Source: Branchiostoma floridae
Taxonomy: Eukaryota > Chordata > Leptocardii > Amphioxiformes > Branchiostomatidae
Assembly: GCF_000003815.2 (NCBI RefSeq)
Contig: NC_049987.1
Coordinates: 3,247,971-3,311,970 of the forward strand
DNA: 64,000 bases
Direction of reading: 5' to 3'
Part shown: positions 1 through 10,710 of the stretch, piece by piece
How the letters are laid out: every line of letters begins with the position of its first letter
How positions within the stretch are numbered: the first letter of the stretch is position 1
Position numbers and translations under genes: made by a program
The notes under the pieces: generated by a model
What the model was told of the DNA's origin: nothing
Seen by the model: only the letters and a program-made list of their open reading frames with translations
Database searches by the model: none

Positions 1-234
1 TAAGAGCCCGCGCAACTTTGACGTCCTATAACTTCCGAACGACGTGTGCTAGGACTACGAAACTCGGTAACTTTTCCTAAAATATTGTTGGCAACAATTT
101 TGCGAAAAAATTTTGAAATTGTAATGTTTCGTGTTGTCATGGCAACGGGTTTCTGACATGCATATTTTACCAAATTTACTAATTTCAGTTTGAATTATGA
201 GATTTCATGGTTTTATTGCAAAACCGCACTTGTT
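1..234. repeat. Left-half copy of the TTAA-flanked MITE found at 7800-8699
   Basis: This stretch matches 7831-8066 almost base for base: same order, a few substitutions and a small indel. It shares the runs beginning GACGTCCTATAACTTCC and ending near GGTTTTATTGCAAAACC. The window starts inside the element, so its left terminal repeat is not visible. Similarity stops at about 233, where a hairpin and a TTTC array follow instead of the element's right half. It is either truncated or a chimeric copy. Confidence 0.85.
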
Positions 235-275
235 ATTTTCACTCCGCGTACCGAAGGTACGCTTCGAGTGAAAAT
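235..275. repeat. Perfect-stem hairpin at the repeat junction
   Basis: Positions 235-244 (ATTTTCACTC) pair with 266-275, and 246-252 (GCGTACC) pair with 256-262 around a three-base loop. Only a small asymmetry separates the two stems, giving 17 paired bases. It lies exactly where the preceding MITE copy stops matching its relative and may be the end of a second element inserted there. Confidence 0.7.
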
Positions 276-290
276 ATTGTTTTCGTACCG

Positions 291-431
<141 letters not shown>

Positions 432-1344
432 CTGTCACGACCTTTAAAGTGTTTCCTCTCCGTCGTTCTTAGCCCGAATGACCTGAAATTTGGCACAAGT
501 GTACCTTGGGTCAATACCCTCAGACGTTTTTTTCGGTTTTTTGATAGATACTTTTAAAATGATTTTATGGATGTTTTTAGGTGGTGTTTTGACCGAACTG
601 TATAATTGTGCCTCCCGTGCCCAGGTATTAAACCCAAGGGACACGAAATTTGGTATGATAGTGCATGAGATATTTACTAAAAGAACCCTGTTATCATTTT
701 TGGCACAAAATCACTTAAAAATGATTTATAAGCCAATTTGGCGGGGTTTTTCGTCTGCGTTTTCGTCTTCACCGCCTCTGAGCGTCTCACCATATATGGT
801 AAATGACGCAATCACCTTCCCTGTGGTATGACCAGGTGGCGGCCATGCACGTGGTCACCCCTGCTTGCTCTAATTAATATTCATGAACACACGTCGCAAA
901 CGTCATCCGGCGAATGCGGGTGTTGTTGGAATATCTGCTGTTATCAAATTCATGAACGACGAATAATGACACGGTGTGAGGGCATTGTTCTCAGTGCTAT
1001 TGTCACCAATTCAAATCAAATTTATTGTCACAAACCTCGACGCAAGCACAAGATACGTAGGCACATTTTAGACAGGATGCCACCCTCAGTCAAGTGTAGC
1101 CTCTACCAGGCTCCACGGATCGGTGGTCTAATTGTAGAAAGTGGACAAATAGAGTCAATAGTATGCTAGGAGAGTCGGCCGGCCAGAGGATTCATTTCAA
1201 GTGCAGGATTCACCACAGAACAAGTCATCAACAACAGAGAGAAAAAATATCGCAATCCCAGTGCGAAAACCACAACGCCTAAAGCTCAGACCTGTTTGGC
1301 ATGGTCGATTTGGCGGTGCTTGAGCCCCGCTGTTACACTGTCCA
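432..1344. other. Intergenic, no gene recognised; short internal repeats
   Basis: No convincing coding signal. A segment near 481-525 and one near 624-660 share a GAAATTTGG core and, in opposite orientation, a GGTATT-ACCCAAGG core, so this looks like decayed repeat DNA. An open frame at 828-1169 has no recognisable domain. Confidence 0.5.
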
Positions 1345-1444
1345 NNNNNNNNNNNNNNNNNNNNNNNNNNNNNNNNNNNNNNNNNNNNNNNNNNNNNNNN
1401 NNNNNNNNNNNNNNNNNNNNNNNNNNNNNNNNNNNNNNNNNNNN
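1345..1444. other. Assembly gap (100 N)
   Basis: A run of exactly 100 N, the conventional size for a gap of unknown length. Any reading frame crossing it is meaningless. Confidence 0.99.
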
Positions 1445-2592
1445 ATTTGTACAACTGAAGCTTATTAGCTAGAAGTCAGTGATCATGGCCTCGAAATTTC
1501 AAACGTTTCAACACATTTCATGCCTTTTGGAGAATGCGTTGTATTCTTAACTTCTTTAATTACAGTATCATATTTTGTGCAATAGCTACATGTATATCTT
1601 CTATGCCTGTTCATCATATCGACAGGCTCAGCACAGACCATGCAGACGTCTAGTCTTAACACTACCTGGACATTGAAACAGGAAGACGACACTAGTCACT
1701 AGATAAGAAGAGAGGCATACGTCGCCATAGAAGCAGACAGGCCGAATGTACCTTCTTGGAAAAACACAGTTGTTCTTCGATACACCTCAGACCAATCTGA
1801 ATACAGTTCTAAGAACAGGACGTTCCCAGATTGGTTGCCAGATTACATTACGTGAGGGTATCCAGTGACGTCTGCTCTTTCTTCAGACCAATCTTCCAAG
1901 TGTAAAACATGGAACTTTTAGATTAGTTCTCAAATTATAGAACGTGAAAGTATGTATTGATGGCTGCTTTCATCCCTCTCGACAGAGTTAGAAAATGCCT
2001 GAGTATGAAAAGTCGACTGACGATTCGTTGCCCTGTAAATGGTGTATACAAAAAATAAGAATAAAAACAATATTTAACGCAGTATTTATATATGTGCGAT
2101 GATGGTGAGCGTATGGTGTTTCTAACATTGCCAAACTAGAAATAATCAAGAATTGCATTAATTGTGGCTTTTCAGGAAGTTATATGTTCTGAACTAGTCC
2201 CTGATTCGCCTAAGGCATCAAACTTGTGCGTGGGGAGAAAAAGAGACATTATGTTATTTCCTTTTCTTCCTTTCCTGTCTGAGTAGACGTTTGAAAACAG
2301 GAGGTTTCCAGATTGGTTCTGTGATTACAATACGTGACGGAAGTCCGTCTCTAGTCAACAGCATAGGATATATAATAATTAGGCATGAGATACCGTCATG
2401 ACCACGACAGACATGCGTACAACATGACTGATACTCATACTACGCTAAGATATTTGCTGAAGACAGAAAACGATCAGTTCCACTATCGCACAGCGACCTG
2501 CTTTTTAAGGCGTTGCGCACCAACTGGGACCCTTACGAACATATATCTGAGCATCTAAAGCAAACTCGTGGCCTTTTCCCCTCTCTTAACAG
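1445..2592 (+). promoter_or_regulatory. Upstream region of the LRR gene with a repeated CCAAT-bearing block
   Basis: A roughly 95-bp unit beginning CAGACCAATCT occurs at about 1787 and again at about 1884. Its second part (1813-1857, AACAGGACGTTCCCAGATTG onward) recurs diverged at 1907-1950 and well conserved at 2296-2340. Four CCAAT or ATTGG motifs fall in these copies (about 1790, 1829, 1887, 2311). Positions 1702-1765 are a separate dispersed repeat shared with 9509-9572. Promoter function is inference. The sequence shows only the repeats and their location within 1 kb upstream of a gene. Confidence 0.35.
1702..1765. repeat. Dispersed 60-bp repeat, copy 1 (pair with 9509-9572)
   Basis: Shares GAGGCATACGTCGCCATAGA and flanking bases with 9509-9572 in the same orientation, with a few substitutions over about 60 bp. 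The family is not recognised. Confidence 0.8.
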
Positions 2593-2593
2593 G
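2582..2593 (+). other. Candidate 3' splice acceptor in the 5' UTR of the LRR gene
   Basis: A pyrimidine-rich tract (CTTTTCCCCTCTCTTAACAG) ends at 2592, 27 bases before the chosen ATG. It suggests a non-coding first exon lies upstream and that the coding part is a single exon. No matching donor was identified. Confidence 0.5.
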
Positions 2594-2619
2594 TGGTGTT
2601 GAGGACAACTCGTACAGAC

Positions 2620-4305
2620 ATGAAAGTGAGTGGACTGCTTTTGCTCCTTACTTTGACACGTCTGTGGTCAGGTTGCGTTTGTCTACCGGCTACGTGTAGC
2701 ATAGACCAGTTATCATACTTCGGGACATCGCTGGTTCACTGTCCCAGGACAAACCTTACGGCGATTCCTCTCGACATCCCGGCCAATGCTGACAGGTTTA
2801 CCTTGTCCTATTCATGTAACATCAAAAACGTCTCGTACCTTCCGCCACTATTGCGGCTACGTACATTGGACCTAAACAGAAACAGCATTGAATCTTTTTC
2901 CTGGATGTCTTTGTGTGCGCTGCCAAATTTGGAATCTCTTTGTCTAATGGGAAACCAACTTCGGTATGTGAAGCTGGGCACCGTCATTGAGCATCTCCCG
3001 AAGCTGAGAAAAATTGACCTACGTTTCAACAAATTGGCGTCGTTCTCTGAGTACGAGCTGGGGTGGCCACAAGTGACCAAAGCATGGATCAATGGTAACC
3101 CTCTTCGCTGTGATTGTGATCTCTCCTGGCTGATTGTCAAGATGGTGTGTTTTCAGACATGTGAAGGGAAAGATCGACAGACCTGCTGTTCGCTTTGTTC
3201 AGTCTGTTATCTCGACAGAAGCCTAGAGATGGGCACTCATGTCTGCCACAGTCCACGTAAGATAAATAAGCTGCACTTATCCAACGTGTCTGCCAAACTA
3301 ACGGGGTGTGGAGCACATCAGCTGACCACAGAACCTGAAGCGATGCCCGTGACTTCTACCGTGTTTCTTACAGATGATAATGAGAATCAGACTGAGACTA
3401 GAAATCAACTGCAGAACAAGAAAACTTCTATGTCCATCATACCGACAGGCTCTGCAAAGACCGCGAAGACATCTAATCCTAACACCATGGTGACAACGAA
3501 ACATGAATACGACGACAAACATTCAGTTCTTTACATAATCATTACTGTGAGTTGTCTGGCTTTGACTGTCGTACTCTGCCTTATCGTACTCAACATTAAG
3601 TACCAGCTGAGCTATGATTGGTGCAAAGGTGCAGATCCCTCAGTTCCTGTGCTTACTATACCACAAATAGTAGACCACATTTACGACAATCCTGAAGAAG
3701 GTTTCGATGGCGGAAATGTGGCGGTAACAAGTGAGAATCAATGTATATCACCAACAACAAGCCACATCTGCCCTAATGAAGAAGATTTGGATGGCATACC
3801 TGGGGCAGACACGAACGGAACAGAAAATGCTGCAGCAACAATAGACCATATTTACTGTAATGAAGAAGATTCGGATAATGAAAACGACGCAGAAATTGAA
3901 GCACCGACAGCAAACCAAATCTACTCCGTTGAAGAAGATATAAATAATGCTGCAGAAACTACAACAAATACAACAAATTATATCTACTCTATTGAAGAAG
4001 ATGTGGATTGTGAAACAGAAGCTACAGCACCAATAAGAAACCAAATCTACTCAATTGAAGATTTGGATAACAAGCGCGGGGCGGTCTCGAATGGAACAAA
4101 AAGTACAGCAAGCGACATCTACTCTTTTGAGGAAGATTTCGAATCTACAGCACCAGCACCAAACAACATCTACTCTACAGATGAAGGTTCGGACGGCGGA
4201 CTTGGGACAGGGACAGATAGTACAACAACTGCATCAACAACAGCAAACCATATCCACTCTATTGAAGGAGGTTTCAGTGAGGATCATCCGGCTGTTCCAG
4301 AGTAA
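2620..4305 (+). CDS. LRR-containing type I membrane receptor with tyrosine-repeat cytoplasmic tail
   Basis: Encodes 561 residues from the first in-frame ATG at 2620; the open frame extends 27 bases upstream, but only with GTG and a probable splice acceptor, so ATG 2620 is preferred. Residues 1-22 form a signal peptide (run of Leu). An N-terminal Cys-rich cap follows, then leucine-rich repeats at about 80-102, 103-127 and 128-150, and a C-terminal cap starting NPLRCDCDLSWL (160-171). A Thr-rich stalk (240-300) precedes a single transmembrane helix at about 303-325. The roughly 235-residue tail is acidic and carries repeated IYSxEED-type motifs with Tyr at 355, 412, 435, 456, 477, 501 and 518; two further copies have lost the Tyr (Cys384, His546). 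LRR ectodomains of this layout bind protein ligands at the cell surface. A signalling role for the tail is inference, because no kinase, TIR or death domain is present. The ligand is unknown. Confidence 0.88.
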   Translation: MKVSGLLLLLTLTRLWSGCVCLPATCSIDQLSYFGTSLVHCPRTNLTAIPLDIPANADRFTLSYSCNIKNVSYLPPLLRLRTLDLNRNSIESFSWMSLCALPNLESLCLMGNQLRYVKLGTVIEHLPKLRKIDLRFNKLASFSEYELGWPQVTKAWINGNPLRCDCDLSWLIVKMVCFQTCEGKDRQTCCSLCSVCYLDRSLEMGTHVCHSPRKINKLHLSNVSAKLTGCGAHQLTTEPEAMPVTSTVFLTDDNENQTETRNQLQNKKTSMSIIPTGSAKTAKTSNPNTMVTTKHEYDDKHSVLYIIITVSCLALTVVLCLIVLNIKYQLSYDWCKGADPSVPVLTIPQIVDHIYDNPEEGFDGGNVAVTSENQCISPTTSHICPNEEDLDGIPGADTNGTENAAATIDHIYCNEEDSDNENDAEIEAPTANQIYSVEEDINNAAETTTNTTNYIYSIEEDVDCETEATAPIRNQIYSIEDLDNKRGAVSNGTKSTASDIYSFEEDFESTAPAPNNIYSTDEGSDGGLGTGTDSTTTASTTANHIHSIEGGFSEDHPAVPE

Positions 4306-5202
4306 ATCCAGCTCTGCACTGATTGACAAGAAACGACTCTACCATCCAGGTTGTACACGTCACAAGCAGTCAACTCTTCAGGCACATACAGTACATTGTA
4401 CTACCCTATACGTTCACACCGAGCCAATGCCGTGCAAAATTCGAATAGAATTTCGGAGACACCATGGTACCAGTACACCACCAGGGCTGACCAAAACTTA
4501 GTATGTACGAACGAAACATGACATGTTTACATAGTTTAGTAACCACCAAGAATAATGTACAAGACTTTCTACATAAACAAATGGCTGAGTCAAGGCAAAT
4601 ATTGGGCGACGTCGACTATCGCACATTGGATCACTGGCCATGGGTTCAAGACTCTGCAATAAGAACACCGAAGACCGGGACGTCCAGAGGAAAGGAACGA
4701 AGGTAAATCTCCCGACGTGAGTCACAATGATAGACACATGCCACATATATAGAGAGCCAATATAGGTCTTACAAGCACAGCGTAAAGGAAACAACATACG
4801 GATAGTCACGATTTGAGCTGTTCAACATTCATCGGGTGCATTCAGCACCAAGGACAGATCCAATATGACAAAGAACATGACATTGCAATGTCACCTTTAC
4901 AAGGTAAACCGGACCCAATTACAGCATGCATGGCGCAGAATATCAATCAGCGACTTATCCTTACTTCTGTTCAATGACAACATTAGTCTTTTTTATTTTC
5001 AACATGTCTTTTTTGTTTCTTATTGATAGAGCATTAATGTTAAAATAGTGTCTCTTTGCCAAACCTAGCAACCTTCCTTACGTCATACTTCCACTTATAA
5101 CACGCCTGAAAAGGTAAGGTTAATAAATGGAAAATCTGACGTGATTTTTAGTTTTGCTTTACAAAAACACATTGATGTAACTGATGTACGTCTGTTTGTG
5201 TA
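4306..5202 (+). other. 3' flank of the LRR gene
   Basis: Probable 3' UTR and spacer. AATAAA at 5122-5127 is the best polyadenylation signal before the minisatellite begins. The open frame at 4055-4501 is an out-of-frame shadow of the receptor tail running into this region. No other gene is seen. Confidence 0.45.
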
Positions 5203-7566
5203 TTGTTTTGAAGTAGGACTTTCTTTAAAATGTTTTGGAGTAGGACTTTGTTTGTAATGTTTTGGAGTTAGACTTCATCTAAAATTTTTTTGGAGTAGGA
5301 CTTTGTTTGAAATGACTTGGAGTAGGACTTTATCTGAAATGTTTTGGAATAGGACATTGTTTAAAATCTTTTGGAGCAAGACTTTATATGAAATGTTTTG
5401 AAGTAGGACTTTGTTTGAAATGATTTGGAGTAAGACTTTATCTGAAATGTTTTGGAGTAGGACATTGTTTGAAATGATTTGGAGTAAGACTCTATCTGAA
5501 ATGTTTTGGAGTAGGACATTGTTTAAAATCTTTTGGAGCAAGACTTTATATGAAATGTTTTGAAGTAGGACTTTGTTTAAAAATTTTGAAGTAAGACTTT
5601 ATCTGAAATGTTTTGGAGTAGGACTTTAAAATGTTTTGAAGTAGGAGTTTGAACTGTTTTGGAGTTGGACTTTGTTTGAAATGTTTTGAAGTATGACTTT
5701 GTTTGAAATTTTTGGAGTAAGATTTTATCTGAATGTTCTGGAGTAGGACTTTGTTTGAAATGCTTTGGAGTAAGACTTTATCTGAAATGTTTTGAAGTAT
5801 GACTTTGTTTGAAATGTTTTAGAGGAAGACTTTATCTGAAATTTTTTGGAGTAGGACTTTGTTTGAAATGATTTGGAGTAAGACTTTATCTGAACTTTTT
5901 TGGAATAAGGACTTTGTTAAAAATGTCTTAAAGTAGGAATTTGAACTGTTTTGGAGTTGGAGTTTGTTTAAAATGTTTTGGAGTAAGACTTTATCTGAAA
6001 TGTTTTGGAGTAGGATTTTGTTTGAAATGTTTTGAAGTAGGAATTTGAACTGTTTTGGAGTAGGACTCTGTTTGAAACGTTTTGGAGTAAGACTTTATCT
6101 GAACTGTTTTGGAGTAGGACTTTGTTTGGAACGTTTTGGAGTAAGACTTTATCTTAAATTTTTTGGAGTAAGACTTTGTTTAAAATATTTTGTAGTAGGA
6201 CTTTGTTTGAAATGCTTTGGAGTAAGACTTTATCTGAAATGTTTTGGAGTAGGACTTTGTTTGATATGCTTTGGAGTAAGACTTTATCTGAAATGTTTTG
6301 AAGTATGACTTTGTTTGAAATGTTTTAGAGGAAGACTTTATCTGACATTTTTTTGGAGTAGGACTTTGTTTGAAATGATTTGGAGTAAGACTTTATCTGA
6401 ACTTTTTTGGGATAAGGACTTTGTTAAAAATGTCCTAAAGTAGGAATTTGAACTGGTTTTGGAGTTGGAGTTTGNNNNNNNNNNNNNNNNNNNNNNNNNN
6501 NNNNNNNNNNNNNNNNNNNNNNNNNNNNNNNNNNNNNNNNNNNNNNNNNNNNNNNNNNNNNNNNNNNNNNNNNNNNNNNNNNNNNNNNNNNNNNNNNNNN
6601 NNNNNNNNNNNNNNNNNNNNNNNNNNNNNNNNNNNNNNNNNNNNNNNAGTAAGACTTTATCTTAAATTTTTTGGAGTAAGACTTTGTTTAAAATATTTTG
6701 TAGTAGGACTTTGAAATGCTTTGGAGTAAGACTTTATCTGAAATGTTTTGGAGTAGGACTTTGTTTGAAATGCTTTGGAGTAAGACTTTATCTGAAATGT
6801 TTCGGAGTAAGACTTTCAAATATTTTGAAGTAGTAGTTTGAACTGTTTTGGAGTAGGACTTTGTTTGAAATGTTTTGGAGTAAAACTTTATCTTAAATTT
6901 TTTTGGAGTAAGACTTTGTTTAAAATATTTTGTAGTAGGACTTTGTTTGAAATGCTTTGGAGTAAGACTTTATCTGAAATGTTTTGAAGTATGACTTTGT
7001 TTGAATGTTTTAGAGGAAGACTTTATCTGAAATTTTTTGGAGTAGGACTTTGTTTGAAATGATTTGGAGTAAGACCTTATCTGACATTTTTGGAATAAGT
7101 ACTTTGTTAAAAATGTCTTAAAGTAGGAATTTGAACTGTTTTTGGAGTTTGAGTTTGTTTAAAATGTTTTGGAGTAAGACTTTATCTGAAATGTTTTGGA
7201 GTAGGATTTTGTTTGAAATGTTTTGAAGTAGGAATTTGAACTGTTTTGGAGTAGGACTATGTTTGAAATGCTTTGGAGTAAGACTTTATCTGAAATGTTT
7301 TCGAGTAAGACTTTAAAATGTTTTGAAGTAGGAGTTTGAACTGTTTTGGAGTAGGACTTTGTTTGAAACGTTTTGGAGTAAGACTTTATCTGAACTTTTT
7401 TGGAGTCGGACTTTGTTTGGAACGTTTTGGAGTAAGACTTTATCTTAAATTTTTTGGAGTAAGACTTTGTTTAAAATATTTTGTAGTAGGACTTTGTTTG
7501 AAATGCTTTGGAGTTTTGAAGTAGGAGTTTGAACTGTTTAGAAGCAAGACTTTGTTTGAAACTGGA
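5203..7566. repeat. 27-bp minisatellite with higher-order structure (2.4 kb)
   Basis: Tandem variants of a 27-bp unit of the form TTTTGGAGTAGGACTTTGTT plus TGAAATG, alternating with a form in which GTAAGACTTTATC replaces GTAGGACTTTGTT, so a 54-bp dimer is common. Longer blocks repeat as well: the run at about 6040-6215 recurs at about 7330-7510, and part of it at 6648-6720. The 9-codon unit explains the repetitive FGVGLCLK-type reading frames. These are not proteins, since frames break at unit-length variants. An assembly gap interrupts the array. Confidence 0.95.
6475..6647. other. Assembly gap inside the minisatellite (173 N)
   Basis: 173 N within the tandem array, consistent with array collapse or unresolved copy number. 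The true array length is unknown. Confidence 0.99.
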
Positions 7567-7799
7567 GTTACTTATCGAGATTTGTAAAAAGTCAAACTAT
7601 CTTAAAATGCATTTTTGTTGTAATGGCAAATTAATAGCTCTATATATCTAGAAGGTTTAAGGTAAACAGAAATACAATCGAAGTAAGAATATTCTACATA
7701 CAATTGCATGTGCACCATTTACATCGTAGAACTAGCAAAATATCATGGCTGGAGTTGAATTACACGTAATCGAATCACTGTATAATATTCTCCATTGTA
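7567..7799. other. Spacer, nothing recognised
   Basis: AT-rich single-copy-looking DNA between the minisatellite and the TTAA-flanked element. No coding or structural signal was seen. Confidence 0.4.
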
Positions 7800-8699
7800 T
7801 TAACCCTATCCAGACGGGGGGGGGGGGCTAAAAGAGCCTGCGCCAACTTTGACGTCCTATAACTTCCGAACGACGTGTGCTAGGACTACGAAACTCGGTG
7901 ACTTTTCCTAAAATATTGTTGGCAACAATTTTGCAAAAAAATTTTGAAATTGTAATGTTTCGTGTTGTCATGGCAACGGGTTTCTGACATGCATATTTTA
8001 CCAAATGTACTAATTTCAGTTTGAATTATGAGATTTCATGGTTTTATTGCAAAACCACACTTGTTGATCTATATCATTAACATCCTGCGTAATTTTAAAT
8101 TACATTTCTAATTAAATATTCATAATTCATGCTAATTTGATGACGTCATGGCTCAAAATCCAAGATGGCGGACAATGCCATCATCAACGTTAAATACATT
8201 CCGTCAAAATCTTTTATTTTCTTACAAAATACAATCATTTTAACCCTTTTAGTCCACTTCTATTGGGTTTTGGGGTTATATGTAGAAAAAAACGTATTTC
8301 AGAAAATTCAAGCTTGTCGATCCAAGATGGCGGACAAATGACGTCATTTTCTGACGTCAAACAGGCGTCAGCGTCGTCGTCATTGGCAACAAAAGAATTG
8401 GCAGACTTAAAACCAAACAAGTTACCGTTTATAGTCATCATTTTGTTTAATACCTTTAGGTATAGCGAAAATTCAATATTTAGACGATTTTAGCCCAAAA
8501 TATGACATTATGACGTCATAATTACGTCATATTACGGAATTACGATACCAAAATTACAGAAAATATAAAACTTCACTAGTACATCATCTCCTGCAAATTT
8601 GGTGATCATAACACAAGCCGTTTTGAAATTACGAAGGGGGGGTCAAAAGAGCCCCCCGGTCCCAGGTATCCCAAAAAAGCCCGGTCTGGATAGGGTTAA
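7800..8699. mobile_element. Non-autonomous piggyBac-like MITE
   Basis: Flanked by TTAA on both sides (7800-7803 and 8696-8699). The 12-bp ends are perfect inverted repeats: CCCTATCCAGAC at 7804-7815 and its complement at 8684-8695. Sub-terminal G-rich tracts and a GGCTCTTTT/AAAAGAGCC pair are also inverted. A TTAA target and termini starting CCC are hallmarks of the piggyBac superfamily. The 892-bp interior has no transposase; open frames at 8235-8441 and 8263-8493 are short and unrecognised. It contains several GATGACGTCAT-like (CRE) sites and ATGGCGGAC motifs. Positions 7831-8066 are shared with the first 234 bases of the window. Confidence 0.8.
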
Positions 8700-8942
8700 G
8701 ACAGAAGAGAATACAGCTCCATTGTATCTATGGTTATCAAAATTAACTGATTTCACGGTTCACGAATGCCAATTGTATGTACTCATCTACTATCAATGCA
8801 CATAACAAACATTGCAGACAAGACAGAATCATATTGAGTAAGAGTGAGGCGTGATTTGATCGCCTTTGTGTGTTCTGCCACCATGGGGAACTTAACGGCG
8901 AAACATAGGGTTTACACTGATCCAACCTGAAGGCAACAAGGA

Positions 8943-9455
8943 GATGATAGAATTAACAGGCGGGACAGATAGGCGGGGGGCAGCATTTAAGCATCGTTGT
9001 ATGGATTAAAGGCGTCGCCTTGCGAGACAGAACAAAAGTGTTGAGTGCGGAACTAGACTCCGTTGCAGTCTTCGGAACGGGGCTGGGTTTTTTGGGGGGG
9101 CAGGGGGGGGGGTCGTTGGTCCGCGATTTTTAATGTTGGCTATCTTCTCTTGTGCCGGGAAAGGGAGTTTGCCGAGGAAGGGAGTTTGCCGTGATAGCGA
9201 GTTTCCCCCGTCTGTTCATATGAAACAGCCTAAATAAAAAGTGTCTTTTGAGAGACAGAACGGAAGTGTTGAACAGCCAAAAACCTTGATGGGTGCCGTG
9301 GGACAGCCGAAAAAATGTTCATGGGCGGGACAGCCTAAAACTGCTCATTTGGGACTACCTTAAAGCGATTATCAAGGGAGGAGGCAGCCTGAAGGTGTCG
9401 ATGGATGGAACAGCTGAAAAATATTGATGGGTGGGACACCTGAAGCGTCGAAATC
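8943..9455. repeat. Degenerate tandem repeat around GGGACAGCC
   Basis: Imperfect units of about 30-45 bp carrying ATGGGCGGGACAGCCTGAAA-like sequence recur at about 8955, 9287, 9324, 9396 and 9427. A GAGACAGAACxxAAGTGTTG segment is duplicated (9023-9042 and 9253-9272). Long G runs (9089-9112) sit between. No coding potential. This is an old minisatellite or an internal repeat of an unrecognised element. Confidence 0.55.
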
Positions 9456-9508
9456 CTAGGACAAAACAAAACAGAAATAACGAAATTCCAACACGTTCAG
9501 TCAGTAGA

Positions 9509-9572
9509 TAAGAAAAGAGGCATACGTCGCCATAGAAGCAGACACACCAAATGCACCTTCTAGAAAATACAA
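9509..9572. repeat. Dispersed 60-bp repeat, copy 2 (pair with 1702-1765)
   Basis: Same orientation and nearly the same sequence as 1702-1765; the match decays at both ends. Confidence 0.8.
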
Positions 9573-10710
9573 AGTAATAAAGTGCATAAATGATTTTAAC
9601 GTATTCAATACCTAACTCAGTTAAATTCCGTCCGATTCTGTACAATGATAAAAAGGACCGTTTCCGGCGGGGTATTGTGAATGATTTGCACTTGATAATC
9701 TCCCATGCTGCTGGTGTAAACTGCGAGAAGTCAGTCTGAAAATGGCTGTCATCTCGCTAGCATAGGTCAGGAAAGCTGGGCTAAGACATCGAAAGATCTT
9801 GTAATCACTCGGACATTCGCTAGGTGTCGTTGCTATCTAGTACCTAGCTCAAAACCGTTATCTCCAAATGGGATAAGATCCCATTACCTGGCGCTTAAGC
9901 AATGACATGTTTTGCCAAAACAATTTATGGTCTCAGCGGGGATACCATGTTAGGCCATTACAGCATGATGGACAATTGCTTCGAGTTAATGAGCCAATAA
10001 CATTAAACTTGTAGTTTGTCCAGCAAGTCTGTCGCTTGACCATTCATTTTACTTACGATTTAACCAAGCCAATATCGATTGACCAGTGTCATTTATTGTG
10101 GTCAATGTCTGGCAACCGGGACTGACCAGAGGAAAACTCTGCGACAAGTCATCAGCGGGTAAAAAAGTTTGGAATCATTACAACCAACGCGCATTTGTGC
10201 ATTTGTTTTTAACCGCCGTCTAAACACTTCGTTAAATAGTTTCTATGAAATACGTCTGGTTCGCCGTCATTCATAAGAAACATATTCTTCTAGATGGAGA
10301 TCTTGCTGCAATCTCGAGTTCGTTGCAACTTGAATAGGTTATTTTCAACCCTTGACTTGACTTGAGAATATCATGCAGAACGTAATATAATAGAAAATAC
10401 AAAACAAACAAAATGTAAAGAAATATTTGAATTTGTTGGGCAATATCAAATATCTAGGTCAAAAAAAGGCCACCGTTAAGTGGATTGGGGATCTTGCATT
10501 TAACAGACATATGCAAATGCACTTACATATAAATATACGTGAATCTTGGTCTTGTAAGATATGGCTGTTCTTTTTCGCTAAAAGGATTGCAATCTAACGT
10601 ACTATCGATCGCAGAAAGGTAAATCCCTGCATGCCGGGCTGGTGATGATTTGCCCCCTTCTAGTTTATATCATGGTTATAATTACTCCGTCATGCTGTTG
10701 GGAACTGAAT
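9573..10710. other. Intergenic, no gene recognised
   Basis: No domain-bearing frame, RNA gene or tandem structure was seen. An ATG at 10645 opens a frame into the 43-bp array that follows (see that entry). Confidence 0.4.

Noticed and set aside
2593-2619. GTG start nine codons upstream of the LRR receptor ATG
   Set aside because: Eukaryotic initiation at GTG is unlikely, the signal peptide begins naturally at ATG 2620, and a splice acceptor ends at 2592.
4055-4501. 148-codon frame overlapping the LRR receptor
   Set aside because: Out-of-frame shadow of the repetitive tail; no domain.
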